Positions 32,330 to 44,195 of a DNA stretch of 64,000 nt are shown here, in pieces. The DNA comes from Drosophila miranda (Eukaryota > Arthropoda > Insecta > Diptera > Drosophilidae). A model generated the notes under the pieces. The model worked only from the letters and a program-made list of their open reading frames with translations. It was not told where the DNA came from and made no database searches. Every line of letters starts with the position of its first letter. Within the stretch, counting starts at the first letter, position 1. Location of the stretch: the NCBI RefSeq assembly GCF_003369915.1, contig NC_046678.1, forward strand, positions 1,798,001-1,862,000. Reading direction: 5' to 3'. The position numbers and the translations under genes are program-made.

Positions 32330-33420
32330 ACGAGTTCTATTATTTTTCTGGGCTGACGAAAATCCTCTAGCTGTACCCTCCACGAGGGTGCCGGCTGGGC
32401 AATGTACACTGCATTACCCCGGGCAAAGGTAATGCACTGTCGCTTGCTCTGTCCGGGGTAATGGAGTGTCTAGCTAAGGCAATGGTGCGGCGTCTTCCCG
32501 ATCCGGGGGAACCGAACCAGGAAAATGGATAGAGGTGCCTGGCCTGGTTCCGGCCAGGTCAGTGACGTGACCAAACGACATTTGATCGTGGCAGTTATAG
32601 ACTGCAGCTGGTGCATGCGCATCTTGTCGACGCACTGTTTGCATGGAAGAAGATCCGGAGGACCCAATTCCCACTTTTGATGGTGCCGGGTGGCTTAATG
32701 GGTTAAAATCTTAAAGTGCAATGTCGACCCAACCCTAAGGCTGACGCGCACAGTCTGCCAACTGGAGGCGATGTGATAGGGGGCCAAGCTGGAGGTCGTG
32801 GACCGGGAGCTTATCCCGTTCAAACCTAAGGCGAAGGTACTCATTCCCATCACAATCCAGGGGGACTGAGCGCTGCAAAACGCGGACGTGCCAACGGCAG
32901 ATTGTAGGATCCTCAACATTGGTAGCCTGACCAAAGAAGGGCAGCCTTGTGAGTCCCAAGGATTACAGACCGATAAGCCTCACCTCTTTTATACTAAAAA
33001 CACTAGAAAAGCTGCTGGATTTCCACATCAGGAATGAGGACTGATATCAACCAACCAGCATGCCTATACCAAAGGGAAATCGGCGGAGACTGCACTACAC
33101 TCGGTAGCTACTACGCCTTTCACAATAAAAAGTATGCACTGGGAGTATTTGTTGACATCTCCGGAGCATTTAACTACGTGGCTACGAACGCAATAGCAAA
33201 TCGCCTGGTAGCGACTAATACACACCCAGCAATCAACCTGTGGCTAAGGAACCTCCAAGGTTGCAGACGGGTGCAATCAGAGTGGGGCACCGCTTTCATG
33301 GTAAAAGAGGCACACAGAGGCACATCCCAGGGTGGAGTCCTGTCGCCCCTAGTGTGGAATCTGGTGGTCGACGACATTGTGGGAAAGATGGCACCCACCA
33401 CATCCCTCATTTTCTTATAA
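32330..33420 (+). mobile_element. Degenerate LOA/R1-like LINE fragment
   Basis: The RT part starts with PKDYRPISLTSFILKTLEKL (about 32950-33015), shifts frame, then GVFVDISGAFN (motif A) and GTSQGGVLSPLVWNLVVD (motif B) at 33034-33420. Upstream sequence to about 32330 is GC-rich with Cys-containing frames and probably belongs to the same element. It ends before motif C. It is a different, more diverged copy than the LINE at 13951. It lies between Slip1 and myo, where a Slip1 5' exon would be expected. Confidence 0.7.
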
Positions 33421-33820
33421 ACTTGTACATATATAATTTCCTTTCTGGATCATTAACCAGTAGCATATACATATGTGTGGGTGTAGACGGATGTTATAGC
33501 GAAACATCAAGAAACATTACTTCAAATTTCAGCTTGCTCATCAAGTAAATTAGAGTATTGTAGCCTGTAAATATATTTAAAGAAAAGTTAAAGCCTAATC
33601 ATCCTTATTCGAAGTTTAATAATTACATATACGATATTTACCCAATTTTCCAGAGAACTTTTGCATTGGAAAGCCGGCAGAAAATGTCGCGTAATTAGAC
33701 TTTTTCCTTTTAAACTTTTTCCACGTAATAAATTGAATAAATTGCAAATATGTACATAAAATTATATTTTTTATTCTAGGTGATTGGTATAAAAATCGAG
33801 ATAAAAGTTCGACTTGATGG
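33421..33820. other. 3' flank of myo
   Basis: AT-rich sequence downstream of the myo stop. It presumably holds the 3' UTR. No other feature seen. Confidence 0.5.
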
Positions 33821-34189
33821 CTAGGAACAGCTGCATCCCTCTACAGACATATTTGGTATAACACTTAAAACCAGGTTGTGGTTATCGTCAAAATATAACA
33901 AGCTTAAGGAACTCATTTTTGTTGGCGAACAGCACGGCGTGGCTGACGTCGTTAAGGCGGCTAGATGAGTGTGGGGATACTGCTCAAGGTATCCAACTCT
34001 GCAGTCGCCACTGCAAAAGTATGCATCAAATGACGTAGGTGCAACAACGAAATGCCATCCAAAACTTGTGAAGTTCACCTTGAGAGGATATCGACAGCAT
34101 CGCATATCGTGATCACTTTCAGTACAGTCCATATAAACGCTTCGTTTCCGTCGATGCTTTTTTTGTGATCCAATTTCTATGTGAACCGT
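33821..34189 (-). CDS. myo: Myoglianin, terminal exon with mature TGF-beta ligand
   Basis: Acceptor TTTTTCAG at 34190-34191. Encodes HRRKRS, a furin-type cleavage site, then the mature ligand of about 109 residues with the TGF-beta cystine-knot pattern: CRYPLKVNFTSFGWHFVVAP, CSGDC, the ATPCCSPTKMSSLSLLYFD stretch with the paired Cys of the dimer interface and the C-terminal EGCSCS. This is closest to myostatin/GDF11, as known for Drosophila myoglianin, a secreted muscle and glial signal acting through Babo. The protein ends at a stop at 33821. Confidence 0.95.
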   Translation of the reverse strand, partial: TVHIEIGSQKKHRRKRSVYMDCTESDHDMRCCRYPLKVNFTSFGWHFVVAPTSFDAYFCSGDCRVGYLEQYPHTHLAALTTSATPCCSPTKMSSLSLLYFDDNHNLVLSVIPNMSVEGCSCS

Positions 34190-34254
34190 CTGAAAAAAAT
34201 GCAATAAATTTACAAATTACGATGAAAGAATTGCGATGTGTGGAAGACGCATAC

Positions 34255-34673
34255 TAATGGATTATTCGATGTATTATCAGTGGTCACAACTAAAGGCTTC
34301 ATCCAGGATTCTACTCCTTTTATAAGAATTTCATGAGATTTATTCGACCCGCGATCTCCGAATACAGGTTTCAGGTCAACGTTGACCCACTGTCCTTGTC
34401 CCGATGGAATTTTTTGGCGAAATTCAAACATTTTGGCCTTGTGAGTAAAGCTTGTATTATTTGCACGCCGCACTGCCCGATGAATAGCTACAACAATATC
34501 TTTACTTTGTTGATTTTCAATCTCCTCAATGAGCTCCGGCTGATGGGTGCTTATCCAGTCCCAACCACGCAGATATAAATGCAGTGTAGCGTACGATATG
34601 TCCGAGTAACTATTGTCGAATTTAAACCGAAGAACGTCTGTCTTACGGTTGTGTCGAACATGTGGTTGAAGCT
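34255..34673 (-). CDS. myo: Myoglianin, prodomain exon
   Basis: Acceptor CATTTAG at 34674-34675; donor TTA then GTATGCGT at 34249-34254, giving a 65-bp intron and keeping phase 0 into the ligand exon. A second GT at 34219 would leave too short an intron and break the frame. Encodes LQPHVRHNRKTDVLRFKF, LHLYLRGWDWI, a basic loop and GVESWMKPLVV, a TGF-beta propeptide segment. The first two bases complete a Gln codon with the previous exon. Confidence 0.9.
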
Positions 34674-35296
34674 CTAAATGGACGAAATTTAAATTCACGT
34701 ATAATTGAATTGGAATGGAAGATTGTATAAAATAGAGTTATATAATCTTAGAATTATTTTTTCTTTTTCTTTTTTTTCAGACTTTGCAGATCATTCTGTT
34801 TTATTACTTTTGAAAATGAATTTTACGTGTCATATATTATTTCAGTAACGGAAAGTGACTAAAATAAGTAGTAAAGAATAAATTCTAGAGAGAGATCTCT
34901 GCCTGTAAAAAGTTTCCAGTAGAAAGTGGATGAAATTCAATTTAAATTGGGTTACAAAAACGAATTTCTTTATACGAAACCATGGACAAAACAGACCGCG
35001 CATCTCTCTCAATTTTGCTTGCACTTGTCATGAGAGATCGGGAAAACATAGAGAAAACGAGGGGGAGCGCGACCGCATAACTAGCGTTCTTATGTTAATT
35101 CTTGCACTTCGCTTATTCTCTATCCGCCTAATGATATATCCGCCATATCTCTCTCTCTTTCGCTTACTCCACCAGGGTGCAAACTCTGAGATCCAGGCGG
35201 TCATCAAGATGGACGGGCAGGGATCTATCGGCATTGCTAATTGGGCTGCTCCAGAAGGTTTTTTTTAGCATTAATAGAAGTACATTTTGTACTTAC
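34674..35296 (-). other. Myo intron
   Basis: A 623-bp intron, donor GTAAGT at 35291-35296, acceptor CATTTAG at 34674-34680. It contains TA/CT-rich low-complexity sequence and no ORF of interest. Confidence 0.8.
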
Positions 35297-36362
35297 GCTC
35301 AGGAAACACGTAAATGCTGCTTATGTGTGAAAGAATACTCTCGTATTCATCATCATTATCCATAAAGAAATTTTGTTTTATGTTTTGATATTCGTGGATT
35401 CCTATTTCAGTGTTGTAAATCAATTTAAACTCATTTAAAGCATTAGCATCGTCCCCTTGCATTTGAGAAGATAAGCTCATGTCGGATTCACCAGCCACTA
35501 AATCGCTGCTTGTATTGGTATTTTGCTCGTGTTTTTTAGGGACACTTGGTGATTCTGATAGCGATTCTCCTGTGGATTCCCTACGTCGCCATATTGTATT
35601 TGTTACAGATGCATTATAACCTTTATAAAAATCCTCTAATATATTTTGTGGTACTGAGATAGGTTTGGTTATATTTGGTAGTTTTTTTAGATTTAACCGC
35701 ATGAGTATGTGCATCTTAATCGACTCCAAGCTATCCTGCTTGGCTTTTTCGCGCAATTGGCGCTGTAAAATACTATCAATGTTGATTAAATTTCGATTCA
35801 TAGATACTCCTTGAACACTCGAGAAGGGCCCCGATCTAGATGTTGTTGGCAGAGTTGAACCTTTAGTATTCCGTTTGGTTTGTACTTTTACTGGGTTTGA
35901 AGGCGGATCCGAATCCTCTTGATGATGATCCTCTGGCTTTATTTGTTTTGTTGTGGATGATGCATTGTCGCTTGAAAGTGTGTTTGATTGAGTATTTGTT
36001 CTGTTACTCAATAAAATGATTTCCGGTCTAGCACTGGCACTTGATGAATTGTTTGAGCGTTCTAATAGCTCTTGCTCACTACTAGCACTGTGTGCAGTTG
36101 CCAGGATTAAAAGCATGGATAGCACAGCTAGTGCCACACATCGGTACATGACAAAAGGGCATCTTGAATGTCCACCTATAATCTGTCGTTTTTTAATACT
36201 CGTAATCGATTTGCAGCTGCAAAAAACTATGCTACTGGAATCCGACTGTTCATGCAAGACTGCAATATTAGCATTTTCAATAATCTTTTTAACACTAGGG
36301 TTCACATAATATTGACTTTCAGTCCTGTGTTCTTTCCCAATGCGGTACCCATTGGCCAGCAT
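35297..36362 (-). CDS. myo: Myoglianin, first coding exon: signal peptide and propeptide
   Basis: I chose the ATG at 36362 (MLANGYRIGKEH), the first Met after a strong acceptor (poly-T then CAG at 36394-36396), because the upstream ORF codons lie in the intron. About 70 residues in, MYRCVALAVLSMLLILATA is a good signal or membrane-insertion segment, so translation might also begin at this internal Met. The rest is a Ser/Thr-rich propeptide including SLESIKMHILMRLNLKKLPN, the straitjacket-like helix of TGF-beta prodomains. The exon ends at GAGC then GTAAGT, phase 1. Confidence 0.88.
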
Positions 36363-36393
36363 GATTTTTAGTAAACAGTTGTCGGTTCGAATG
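36363..36393 (-). other. Myo 5' UTR part of the first coding exon
   Basis: Between the acceptor at 36394-36395 and the chosen start codon. At least one upstream non-coding exon is implied but not identified. Confidence 0.6.
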
Positions 36394-38069
36394 CTGAAAA
36401 AAAAAAACGAAAGATTAAGCATTATATTATTATGATCGTAAAGTTTTTGGGGCTGTCCTTATAGGACAAAAATGTTAAAAATGTTTAAGACTGAGTAAGC
36501 TGGTTCGACACAAGATAAAACTCTAGTCAAATCTACCGGATTGTAATTGAATTTAATATATAAAAACCAGTTCATCTGTGCTTCTGTGCGCCGTCACTAT
36601 CAAATTGTATTGCGTTATGTAAAATCACACATAAATTTGAAAATTTGATTGAAAAAAATAGACTTTTCTCCTTCTTCTATGCGTTGCAAAATCGTCTCAA
36701 AGTCATAAGGTGCGTAACAGAAACGAAAAAGGTGCTTGTAATTTTGTTGAATACAACTTTATACTTGATACAAATTTTATATCAAAGATTCGAACTTTCT
36801 TCTTGTTTTATGTTTTTTATGATCCTCGAAAAACCATGTCTTAATATAGAACGCCATTACTTGTGTGCTTATGCTTTGATTCTACAGAACGATATATAAA
36901 TTGAGGCCTATCAATCAGTCCAATAAAATTTTGCTGAGGCTTTGCAGTTAAAAGTTTAAATTTTTCGCAGAAAAATCATAATTTTCTACTCGTTTTTACA
37001 AGTGAAAATTGATTAAATCGTGTTTAGCTAGTGGCCGTTTATTTATTGATTCATATTGCACGATTCTAAACAAATGCACTACACACTAAGTATATGATCA
37101 ACCATAAGCCGTTAACCATTTTATTTTTTAATTTTTAATTAGGAGTCTACAAATTTTAAATATAAACTTTTTTTATGTACAACGATTGTAAAACTAATTG
37201 ATTGAGCCAATATGCTATGTATGAACTTTTCAGATAGTAATAATATTTTTTTTCCCTAATAGTATTCTGTATAGGCAAATATAGTTGGAGTTTCCCAGAT
37301 CAGAGAAGAAAATATTTCCGAATAATATAGTCAGGACCATGTAGTTGCCATTAGAACAATAAATCTACAAAGAATAATCGACATAAAGAGTACCACCCTA
37401 ATAGCGGTACATATGTACATGCATACTTGATACATTCATTTGTATTTTATGCACATATGTACATATTTATATATGCATATATAACAAAATTTATATATAC
37501 ATATGTATGTCTGTTGTTCTGTGCATAAACGATTCATATGAATCTCACTCTCAGCTCTTGATCACTCTATTGTATTCAATTAAACCATTTATAAACATAT
37601 TAAATTTTTGTGCTCTTGAACTTCGGTTCATCTGAAGCTGAAAGTGCAGTGTTGGCACTGCATATTCCATTTTCCACTTGAGGATGACAGGTCAAAAAAA
37701 AACCCCAAATAACCAAAAAAATCAGTTCAATTTTCAATCAGTTATTCTAGTTTTCTGTTAATGTTCTTACCGATACATTAATAAAGAAGAACAAATAATA
37801 ATATAAAAACAGGCCATGCTAACTCACCAGGGGCTATCCTGTAAATGCACTTTTCTCCTCCTGTAATGAGTATGGCATCAGTGAAAAGGCTTCATATGGA
37901 TATAATAATAGATAAATAATTATATCTTAGATCCGATATAATTACTAGACGCCACGCCACGCCACATATTTTAATCTAATTATGTACATACTGCTACTAC
38001 CTACTACCATATTGTTTCATCTCGTTACATATATGTATGCATATAATATATAACGAAAAAAAGAAACAT
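36394..38069. other. Region upstream of myo
   Basis: AT-rich with CATATGTA-type repeats. It may hold myo 5' exons and promoter; none could be assigned. Confidence 0.5.
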
Positions 38070-38145
38070 GACAGGCTTCGAGCTTAGGACCTCTGGCTTG
38101 TTGGTCCGTGAACAGTTCCTCACCGCCACTGCGCTTGCTGACAGC
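38070..38145 (-). other. tRNA-like sequence with A and B box resemblance
   Basis: On the minus strand, AGCGCAGTGG (38135 to 38126) resembles a Pol III A box and AGCTCGAAGCC (38084 to 38074) a B box, 41 nt apart. The acceptor and anticodon stems do not pair, so it is not a functional tRNA gene. It could be a tRNA-derived SINE or decayed tRNA, or a chance match. Confidence 0.3.
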
Positions 38146-38771
38146 CGGTGTGCAAAATGCTATGTACCCAACAGCCAACCCAACTTTCAATCAGAGCAAA
38201 ATAAATGATATATGTATGTATGTATTATGATATATATATGTATATATATAAATTATATATATGTATAATAATAAGAGTGTACTTTGAGATAACAAACATT
38301 TAAATGTAGCTACATACGTACATATGTTAACTAATTGTGTGTATTTATAAACATACAGATGCGCATGCGAAATCTATTTCGAACACTGGGAATTGTAGAA
38401 TGTATTGGATAAATACATGGACTAAAGTTGTGCACATATTTTGGTTGTTTCACTTAATATTGCTTGCAATGAGCTTTTCTTATTTTCCCGACGGCTGTGA
38501 ATCTTCTTTCGAGTATTTTCCGCCAAGAAACGCATAGTAATCCCAAAAACACTACAGATACAGATCGGCGGAGCACGTCGGAGAGTATATGTATTTGGTA
38601 ATTGTAATCTTCCAATGTTTATTAATATGTAATATATGGAATCGTTTTAAACGTGGTCACAATTCTGTTCTGCTTATTATTATCGTGTAAAAGTATTTCT
38701 TTTTCAATGTTTTCTCCACGACTCGCGGAGACTGTGACTGTGACTGTGACTGATCGCGGATATTCCAATAA

Positions 38772-38990
38772 AATATACCGTCTGACCCTCAGAAATATAC
38801 CAAAATATACCGTCTCAAGTCAAGATTTAGGTGACAACGTCGCAGAGCCATATTTGCTGATCAAAGAATTTGTATTAGTTTCTGATTGGAAAATTTGTTT
38901 TTGCCTAAATGTTTGTTGTTGGAATCAACCGCGGATTTATCGTTTAAACATACCGTCCGACCCTCAGAAATATACCAAAATATACCGTCT
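38772..38990 (+). repeat. Pair of TATACC-rich direct repeats
   Basis: ATACCGTCTGACCCTCAGAA near 38775, then ATATACCAAAATATACCGTCT, recurs at 38949-38990 with CCGTCCGACC. The offset is about 174-176 bp. Likely two units of a dispersed or tandem element with an older origin. Confidence 0.6.
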
Positions 38991-39341
38991 CATTTTCAAA
39001 ATAGAACGTAAATATACTGACGAATTCAAGATCTATTTCACATATTCCTCGTTTTTTGTTACTATTTTGATATTCCGTGGAATATTATTAGCTAGATAAA
39101 ACATTCAGCCATGCCCACATAATTTGATACGATTTATGCAACAATGTTTTATTGTTGCTTTTTTTGTACTTTGCGTAAAACAAGGCATAAATAAAATAGT
39201 TCAACAAAAACAAACAGTCGCAATGTTGCTGGTATTTGAAGACTTGATGCGTGTATAGGTCTTTGTATACCCTATTTTTCAGGCTGCTCTTAAACGTAAT
39301 TAATAAAGATCTTGTCTTAGATTGCATTTGACTAGTTTCTT

Positions 39342-39349
39342 GTATATAT

Positions 39350-39383
<34 letters not shown>
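39342..39383. repeat. TA dinucleotide microsatellite
   Basis: TATATATATCATATATATATA... run of about 40 bp. Confidence 0.9.
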
Positions 39384-39386
<3 letters not shown>

Positions 39387-40019
39387 CCCTCAGCCCTGCC
39401 CAAATAGTTTTATCTCATTGATGATTCAATTTTCTACAAATTGTGATAATTTTATTAACTCCTTGCTATTGGATTGTGTCTAAAACAAGGTTTGACCGAA
39501 AAAGTTCAACAAAAGGTACAAGTAACTTAATTATGAAATTGAGCTTTGAGTCTGATTTTATTTCAAAATGACAATAGCTGCCAGTATAAATATTTCAAAT
39601 AATGTGCATATTTAGACTGTTTCGGAAGAAACTCTTCCTCATCAGCGATCTTTTCTTTTTCAATAAATCAAAAGATGGTAAATCGTATAGAGTACATTAC
39701 TGCAGTCATTGCAGAATATTGTTTTAAATTTAAGAAGGCTGTGTGATTTTCAGTATTTTTTAAATATTTCTATTTAGAGATAGATAATAAACGATTATGC
39801 CCTTTATCTTGATGGAATGGCAAAAGGGCTTTTCTTTTCGGCATATTATTGCCCTTCCTTCATCCATTTCCTTTTTTTTTATTCTTTTATTTCTCTCCGC
39901 TTTAAGTCTATTTGAATATTTTTTCCGGTATCCAATTAGTCATTTGCCACTGACAGTTATTAGAAAAAAACTCCTTTATCAAGTGTTCTAGGATTTCGTG
40001 CCTATGAGAAGGGCATGGA

Positions 40020-40450
40020 CTAGAAACTTCAAAACATTCCATATAATGCTTGCAACATTTTTTGAGCATGGGTAATATTATGAGGACCGAATTTAATCTT
40101 TCCTAAATAATACACAATTTCATCTAAGCGGTTTTCCTTTAATTTTGGTGCCGAACCAAAAAAGTTCGATGAATCGACTTCATAAAACTTTTCAATTATT
40201 TTCCATGTCGCTTTATCGACTGGTGTAATTATATCATGATTCAAGAAGTTATTTCTAACACTCTTAAACAGATGCACGTAATCGCATACGATTTGAGGTA
40301 TTGGCGGATGGAGTAATCACTGTCTAATTTTTCAAGAGACTTTGTTTTTACTCTTTTGCTGATCGCAAACTATAGCACGGACATTTAAGCCGGCCTTAGT
40401 GCAACACTTAACTGCCAGACCACTGGCATGGGCGTAATGTTACTTTTTTG
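40020..40450 (-). pseudogene. P-superfamily transposase relict
   Basis: The minus strand from about 40445 reads HASGLAVKCCTKAGLNVR then AIVCDQQ, breaks with stops, and resumes as VHLFKSVRNNFLNHDIITP, ATWKIIEKFYEVDSS, APKLKENRLDEIVYYLGKI, then MLQALYGMF and a stop. The order (VRAIVCDQ, then HL-KS-RNN-L, then an APKL block) is that of P-element/THAP9-type transposases. The relatives on the dot chromosome are 1360/ProtoP elements. Only the central part survives. A helical patch at about 40680-40600 (VLAELNQSVESVEKKCKALN) may belong to the same relict. No terminal repeats found. Confidence 0.65.
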
Positions 40451-42117
40451 TTAACAAAATTGAATTGAAATTGTTTTTCCTTAACGGAAATACTGTCTCC
40501 TTATTGATTATTTAAAATATTTTTTTGTACATACTTTTCATTTAGAAAAGTTTTATTTTACATGCAAATTCTTAATTTCTTTTTTTTTTTTTAGAAATAT
40601 ATGTCTTATTTAAGGCTTTGCATTTTTTTTCCACAGATTCCACACTTTGATTTAATTCTGCCAGAACTAATGAAGCTTTTTTTCCGAACGGGAAAATTAG
40701 AAAATAGTCTAAGTCTAAGTTGTTGAACTAAGGGACGTTCGAATCGGGAGTCTGGTCTTAACCCACAGTCTGACTTGTTTCCGGCATGATTAAGATTTTC
40801 TTCCGAACTGCATACTTGCTAACTGGAAAAACTTTGAAAAATTCATATTTTCCCTATGGTCCGTTTCTGTGAAGCGGCCTAATCGCTGAAAATGCACAAT
40901 TTGTGCACGCACAAATTGCATCCAAATTAATAAATCACTGTAACTTTTATCTTTCTAATTACACTTCACAACCGCTTTACGATTTTAAAATCAAAATTTA
41001 CAATTTGCACTTGTTGCTTGTGGTCGATTATTTTTATAACAGGTACTGAAAGAGTATGCCGATTAATTTAAAGGCCAAAATGTCGCTAATTTATCCGAAA
41101 TAACTATAGCTATAGAAACCATATTTATAAGTTGCCATTACCTTTAGAACTAGCAGCAGGAAACTGCATTCTCATCTGCAACGGCCCGACTATCTACCGG
41201 TCTAGGAAAAGATACATATCTTAGCGCGACGGTATTTTCAGCTCTGGTAAACACCTCCAAGGAGCTCAGAAGGCCCCGTTAAAACTAGAATACTAGTTTA
41301 GTTTAGTTTAGTTTACTAGAATAGAATTCTACTAAAAGTAGAATACATACATACATATGTATGTAATGCAATGTAACTTTATATCATATCATTATTCTCG
41401 GGCTGAAAAACGTTCCTTAATATTTAAATATTTGTATATGATAAATTAGGATGACTTTTATTTATGGGGATTATCTCTTCTTCATAGCACGCTAAAATAC
41501 TACGTTTAAATTTACTCTACGATCACAAACAACTTTGGAAGCAATTGAAAAGCAGGCTTTCTCCGAGAATGGATACCAAAGTGGCAGAAAGTAGGTCTGA
41601 AAAATATATTGCGATTTACCCTAAACAAAGTCAGATAAAGGAACTGTATTAGAGCAACTAACTATTTTATATTATTTCATATTCCTAAGCATTAATTTTT
41701 GGTAGCGCCTACAAACTTGACACCCCCTTACGTTTCAGATGAGTAACTGGTAACTTTTACTTATGGTCTATTCTAGATTTTTTTTTGGTGTATTATGAGT
41801 TTTGTCTTTAATCTTGAAGCGCTTTCACATGACACATTTTTATTGAAAATGTATCCACAAACGGGCTGTTTCGCCCTTTTACGCGTAAACAATTGAAATT
41901 TTACAAAAAAAAAACAATTTGGCAAATAAACAATTAATTGAAGTACAGCAAATGTTCTGTACATAAAACTAAATTGAAAAATATCGTTGTGATAGCTTTA
42001 CAACAGAGATTGACTAGTTTCTCCATGTATTGGCACCAGATGACAAAAATTTCCTCAATTCTATATTATCATTTCCTTAGGTATGCGGAAAAAAATGTGT
42101 CTGAATAAATATTTAAA
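40451..42117. other. AT-rich intergenic region
   Basis: No gene supported. It contains a 9-bp inverted repeat with a 2-nt centre at 40898-40917 (AATTTGTGC / GCACAAATT) and a TAGTT array near 41296-41316. Confidence 0.5.
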
Positions 42118-42435
42118 CATTATTCTTTGCAAATTTCGCCCCGCCCCCTTCCAGTCCAAAGGACGAAAATCTGTGGCATCCACAATATTAAAGATACGAG
42201 AAAACTAAGAACGCACAATCATAGAGAATGACCATATCTACCTGATTGCCGATCAGATCGGATAATTATTACAACCAAAACGAAACAGTCAATTTGCAGT
42301 GGCTACGCAGTGGCCAACGACACGTTCAGACTAATTCAGACTAATTTTCTGTCTCTCTCGCACAATTTCTTTGTCGTACAATTTAAGCGCCATCTGCCGG
42401 AGGAGAGCCATACTGACTAAGTATCTTTCAAGGTG
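42118..42435 (-). mobile_element. DINE-1/SGM-like dispersed repeat, partial
   Basis: Shares GCCCCGCCCCCTTCC, AATCTGTGGCATCCACAAT, AATCATAGAGAATGACCAT and GCCGGAGGAGAGCCATACTG with the other family members, in the orientation of the 31751 copy. Confidence 0.7.
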
Positions 42436-43289
42436 TTCCAGTCACTCCAGTACACTTAGGATCCTTGGATCCTCCCAAACCTAGATAGGCGCTCAACCTA
42501 GCGGTACAAATCGGTCATTTTCAGGACCACCAAAAATGTATGGAGAGAGATATACTTTCAAAATATATTACGTAAAGATATCATTGTAAAATATAGACGC
42601 TGCTGCAGTCGAATGATCCCCGGCTGATCGTTAATTGGCCGACTAGCCGATCTAATTGATCCATAGATCTCTAAGGTGCGGACTTTAACTGCTGCTATCT
42701 ATACATATATATACTGTATATATAAGACATGTCAATCTGAGAAGAAGTCATTACTAATGTTGAAATTGCTGTTTATGAAGACATATTAAACAATATATTA
42801 GACTAAGATATGTATGTATGTACATATGTATGTAGGTAAGTTTTATTTATTTAAAGTTCTAAGTTTATACTCGCTTTTTCAAACCAAAGATGTCCTTGAT
42901 TTTATCAATAGATGATCTAAGGAATTTTCAGACCATCACTACCGGCCACTGTACGGCTTAACCTGCGCCTCATTAGCAAATGTCATATCTCGAGTCTGTT
43001 CAAACCAATTCCTTATCTTTGCCCTCCACGGACTTTATTTTGACTTATTAGTCCCATTAGTATTGCTGTCTCGTCCCGTCCGACTAGGCGTTACTTTCGT
43101 CTTAATCTCTATCTTTCTAAATACTCTGACCATGAATCTTTCCGTAGCATTTGCCGTAATTACAATTCCAATTTCAATTTCGATTTCAATGAAAATTATT
43201 TAAATAATGGAAAAGCATCCTGTTCTATTCCAAAAATTTACCACAAATCCTATCCTGTGGCTTATATTTTAACTGTAGCATAGAAAACG
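42436..43289. other. Intergenic spacer
   Basis: No gene or structured element recognised. Confidence 0.4.
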
Positions 43290-44195
43290 AAGAGGAACGT
43301 TGTGAGTGTCTGCTGCGAACGCAAGTCTAAATTTATACCCGATACTCAGTCTATGGCTCTCCTCCGGCAGAAGGCGCTAACATTGAACGACACGACAAAG
43401 AGTGTGTGCGAGAGGGACATACAATCAGTCTGAACTTGTCCTCGGGCGCTGCATAGCCACTGCAAATTGTTTTTTTACTTTTAGCTATAATAATAATCCG
43501 ATCTGATCAAGATTAGGCCATCTGGTAGTTATTGTCACTCTCTATGATTCTGCGTTTTGATTTTCCGTATCTTCAAAATTGTGGATGCTACAGATTTTTG
43601 GTTCTTTGTGGGGGCAAAATTTTGAAGTACACTTGTAACAGTGAAATCTAACAGTGTGTGAATACAAACTTTGGTTTCTCTAGCTCTAATAGTCTTTGCG
43701 ATTTGTAGATTTTCTCTACGTTTTTGGTTTTCTCGTATCTTTGAAATTGTGGATGCCACAGATTTTCGTCATTTGTGGGGGCGGAAGGTGGTGGGGCGAA
43801 AATCTGAGATATACGTTTTATAGTGAGATCTAACAGGAGTGCGGATACCAAATTTGGTTGCTCTAGCCTTAATAGTTTCTGAGATTTGTGGATGCCCCAG
43901 ATTTTCGCCCTTTGTGGAGGCGGAAGTGGGCGGGGCAAAGCTTTCAAATATTCTTGTAACAGTGACACAGAAGTCCGGATATAAAATTTCTTTGCTCTAG
44001 GTCTTATAGTCTTTAAGCACTAGGCGCTGATAGGGACGGACATACAGACAGGGCTCAATCGACTCGGCTATTGATGCTGATCAAGAATATATATACTTTA
44101 TGGGGTCGGAAACGATTCCTTTTGGAAAGTTACACACATCCACTTTTACCACAAATCTAATATACCCCAATACTCATTTTGAGCATTGGGTATTA
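43290..44195 (+). mobile_element. DINE-1/SGM-like dispersed repeat, near full length
   Basis: From GAACGTTGTGAGTG and GGCTCTCCTCCGGCAGAAGG through two tandem blocks on GGGGGCGGAAGG / ACCAAATTTGGTTG to GACATACAGACAGGG, CTTTATGGGGTCGGAAACG, CACTTTTACCACAAATC and TATACCCCAATACTC. Same orientation as the copy in the KH/RING gene intron. The 5' end (TACCCGATACTCAGT) and 3' end (CAATACTC...GGGTATTA) are partly inverted. Confidence 0.75.

Larger units (their letters stand above)
38146..40019. other. AT-rich intergenic region with short repeats
   Basis: Contains a GTGACT minisatellite (about 38730-38753), a duplicated 42-bp TATACC motif (38772-38816, 38949-38990) and a TA microsatellite (39342-39383). 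Short open frames lack recognisable domains. Confidence 0.6.

Noticed and set aside
34190..34221. Alternative myo donor at 34219-34220 extending the prodomain exon
   Set aside because: It would leave an intron of about 30 nt and put the ligand exon out of phase. The GTATGC donor at 34249-34254 gives a 65-bp intron in phase.
38070..38145. Functional tRNA gene
   Set aside because: The acceptor and anticodon stems do not form; only box-like motifs remain, so it is kept as tRNA-like with low confidence.
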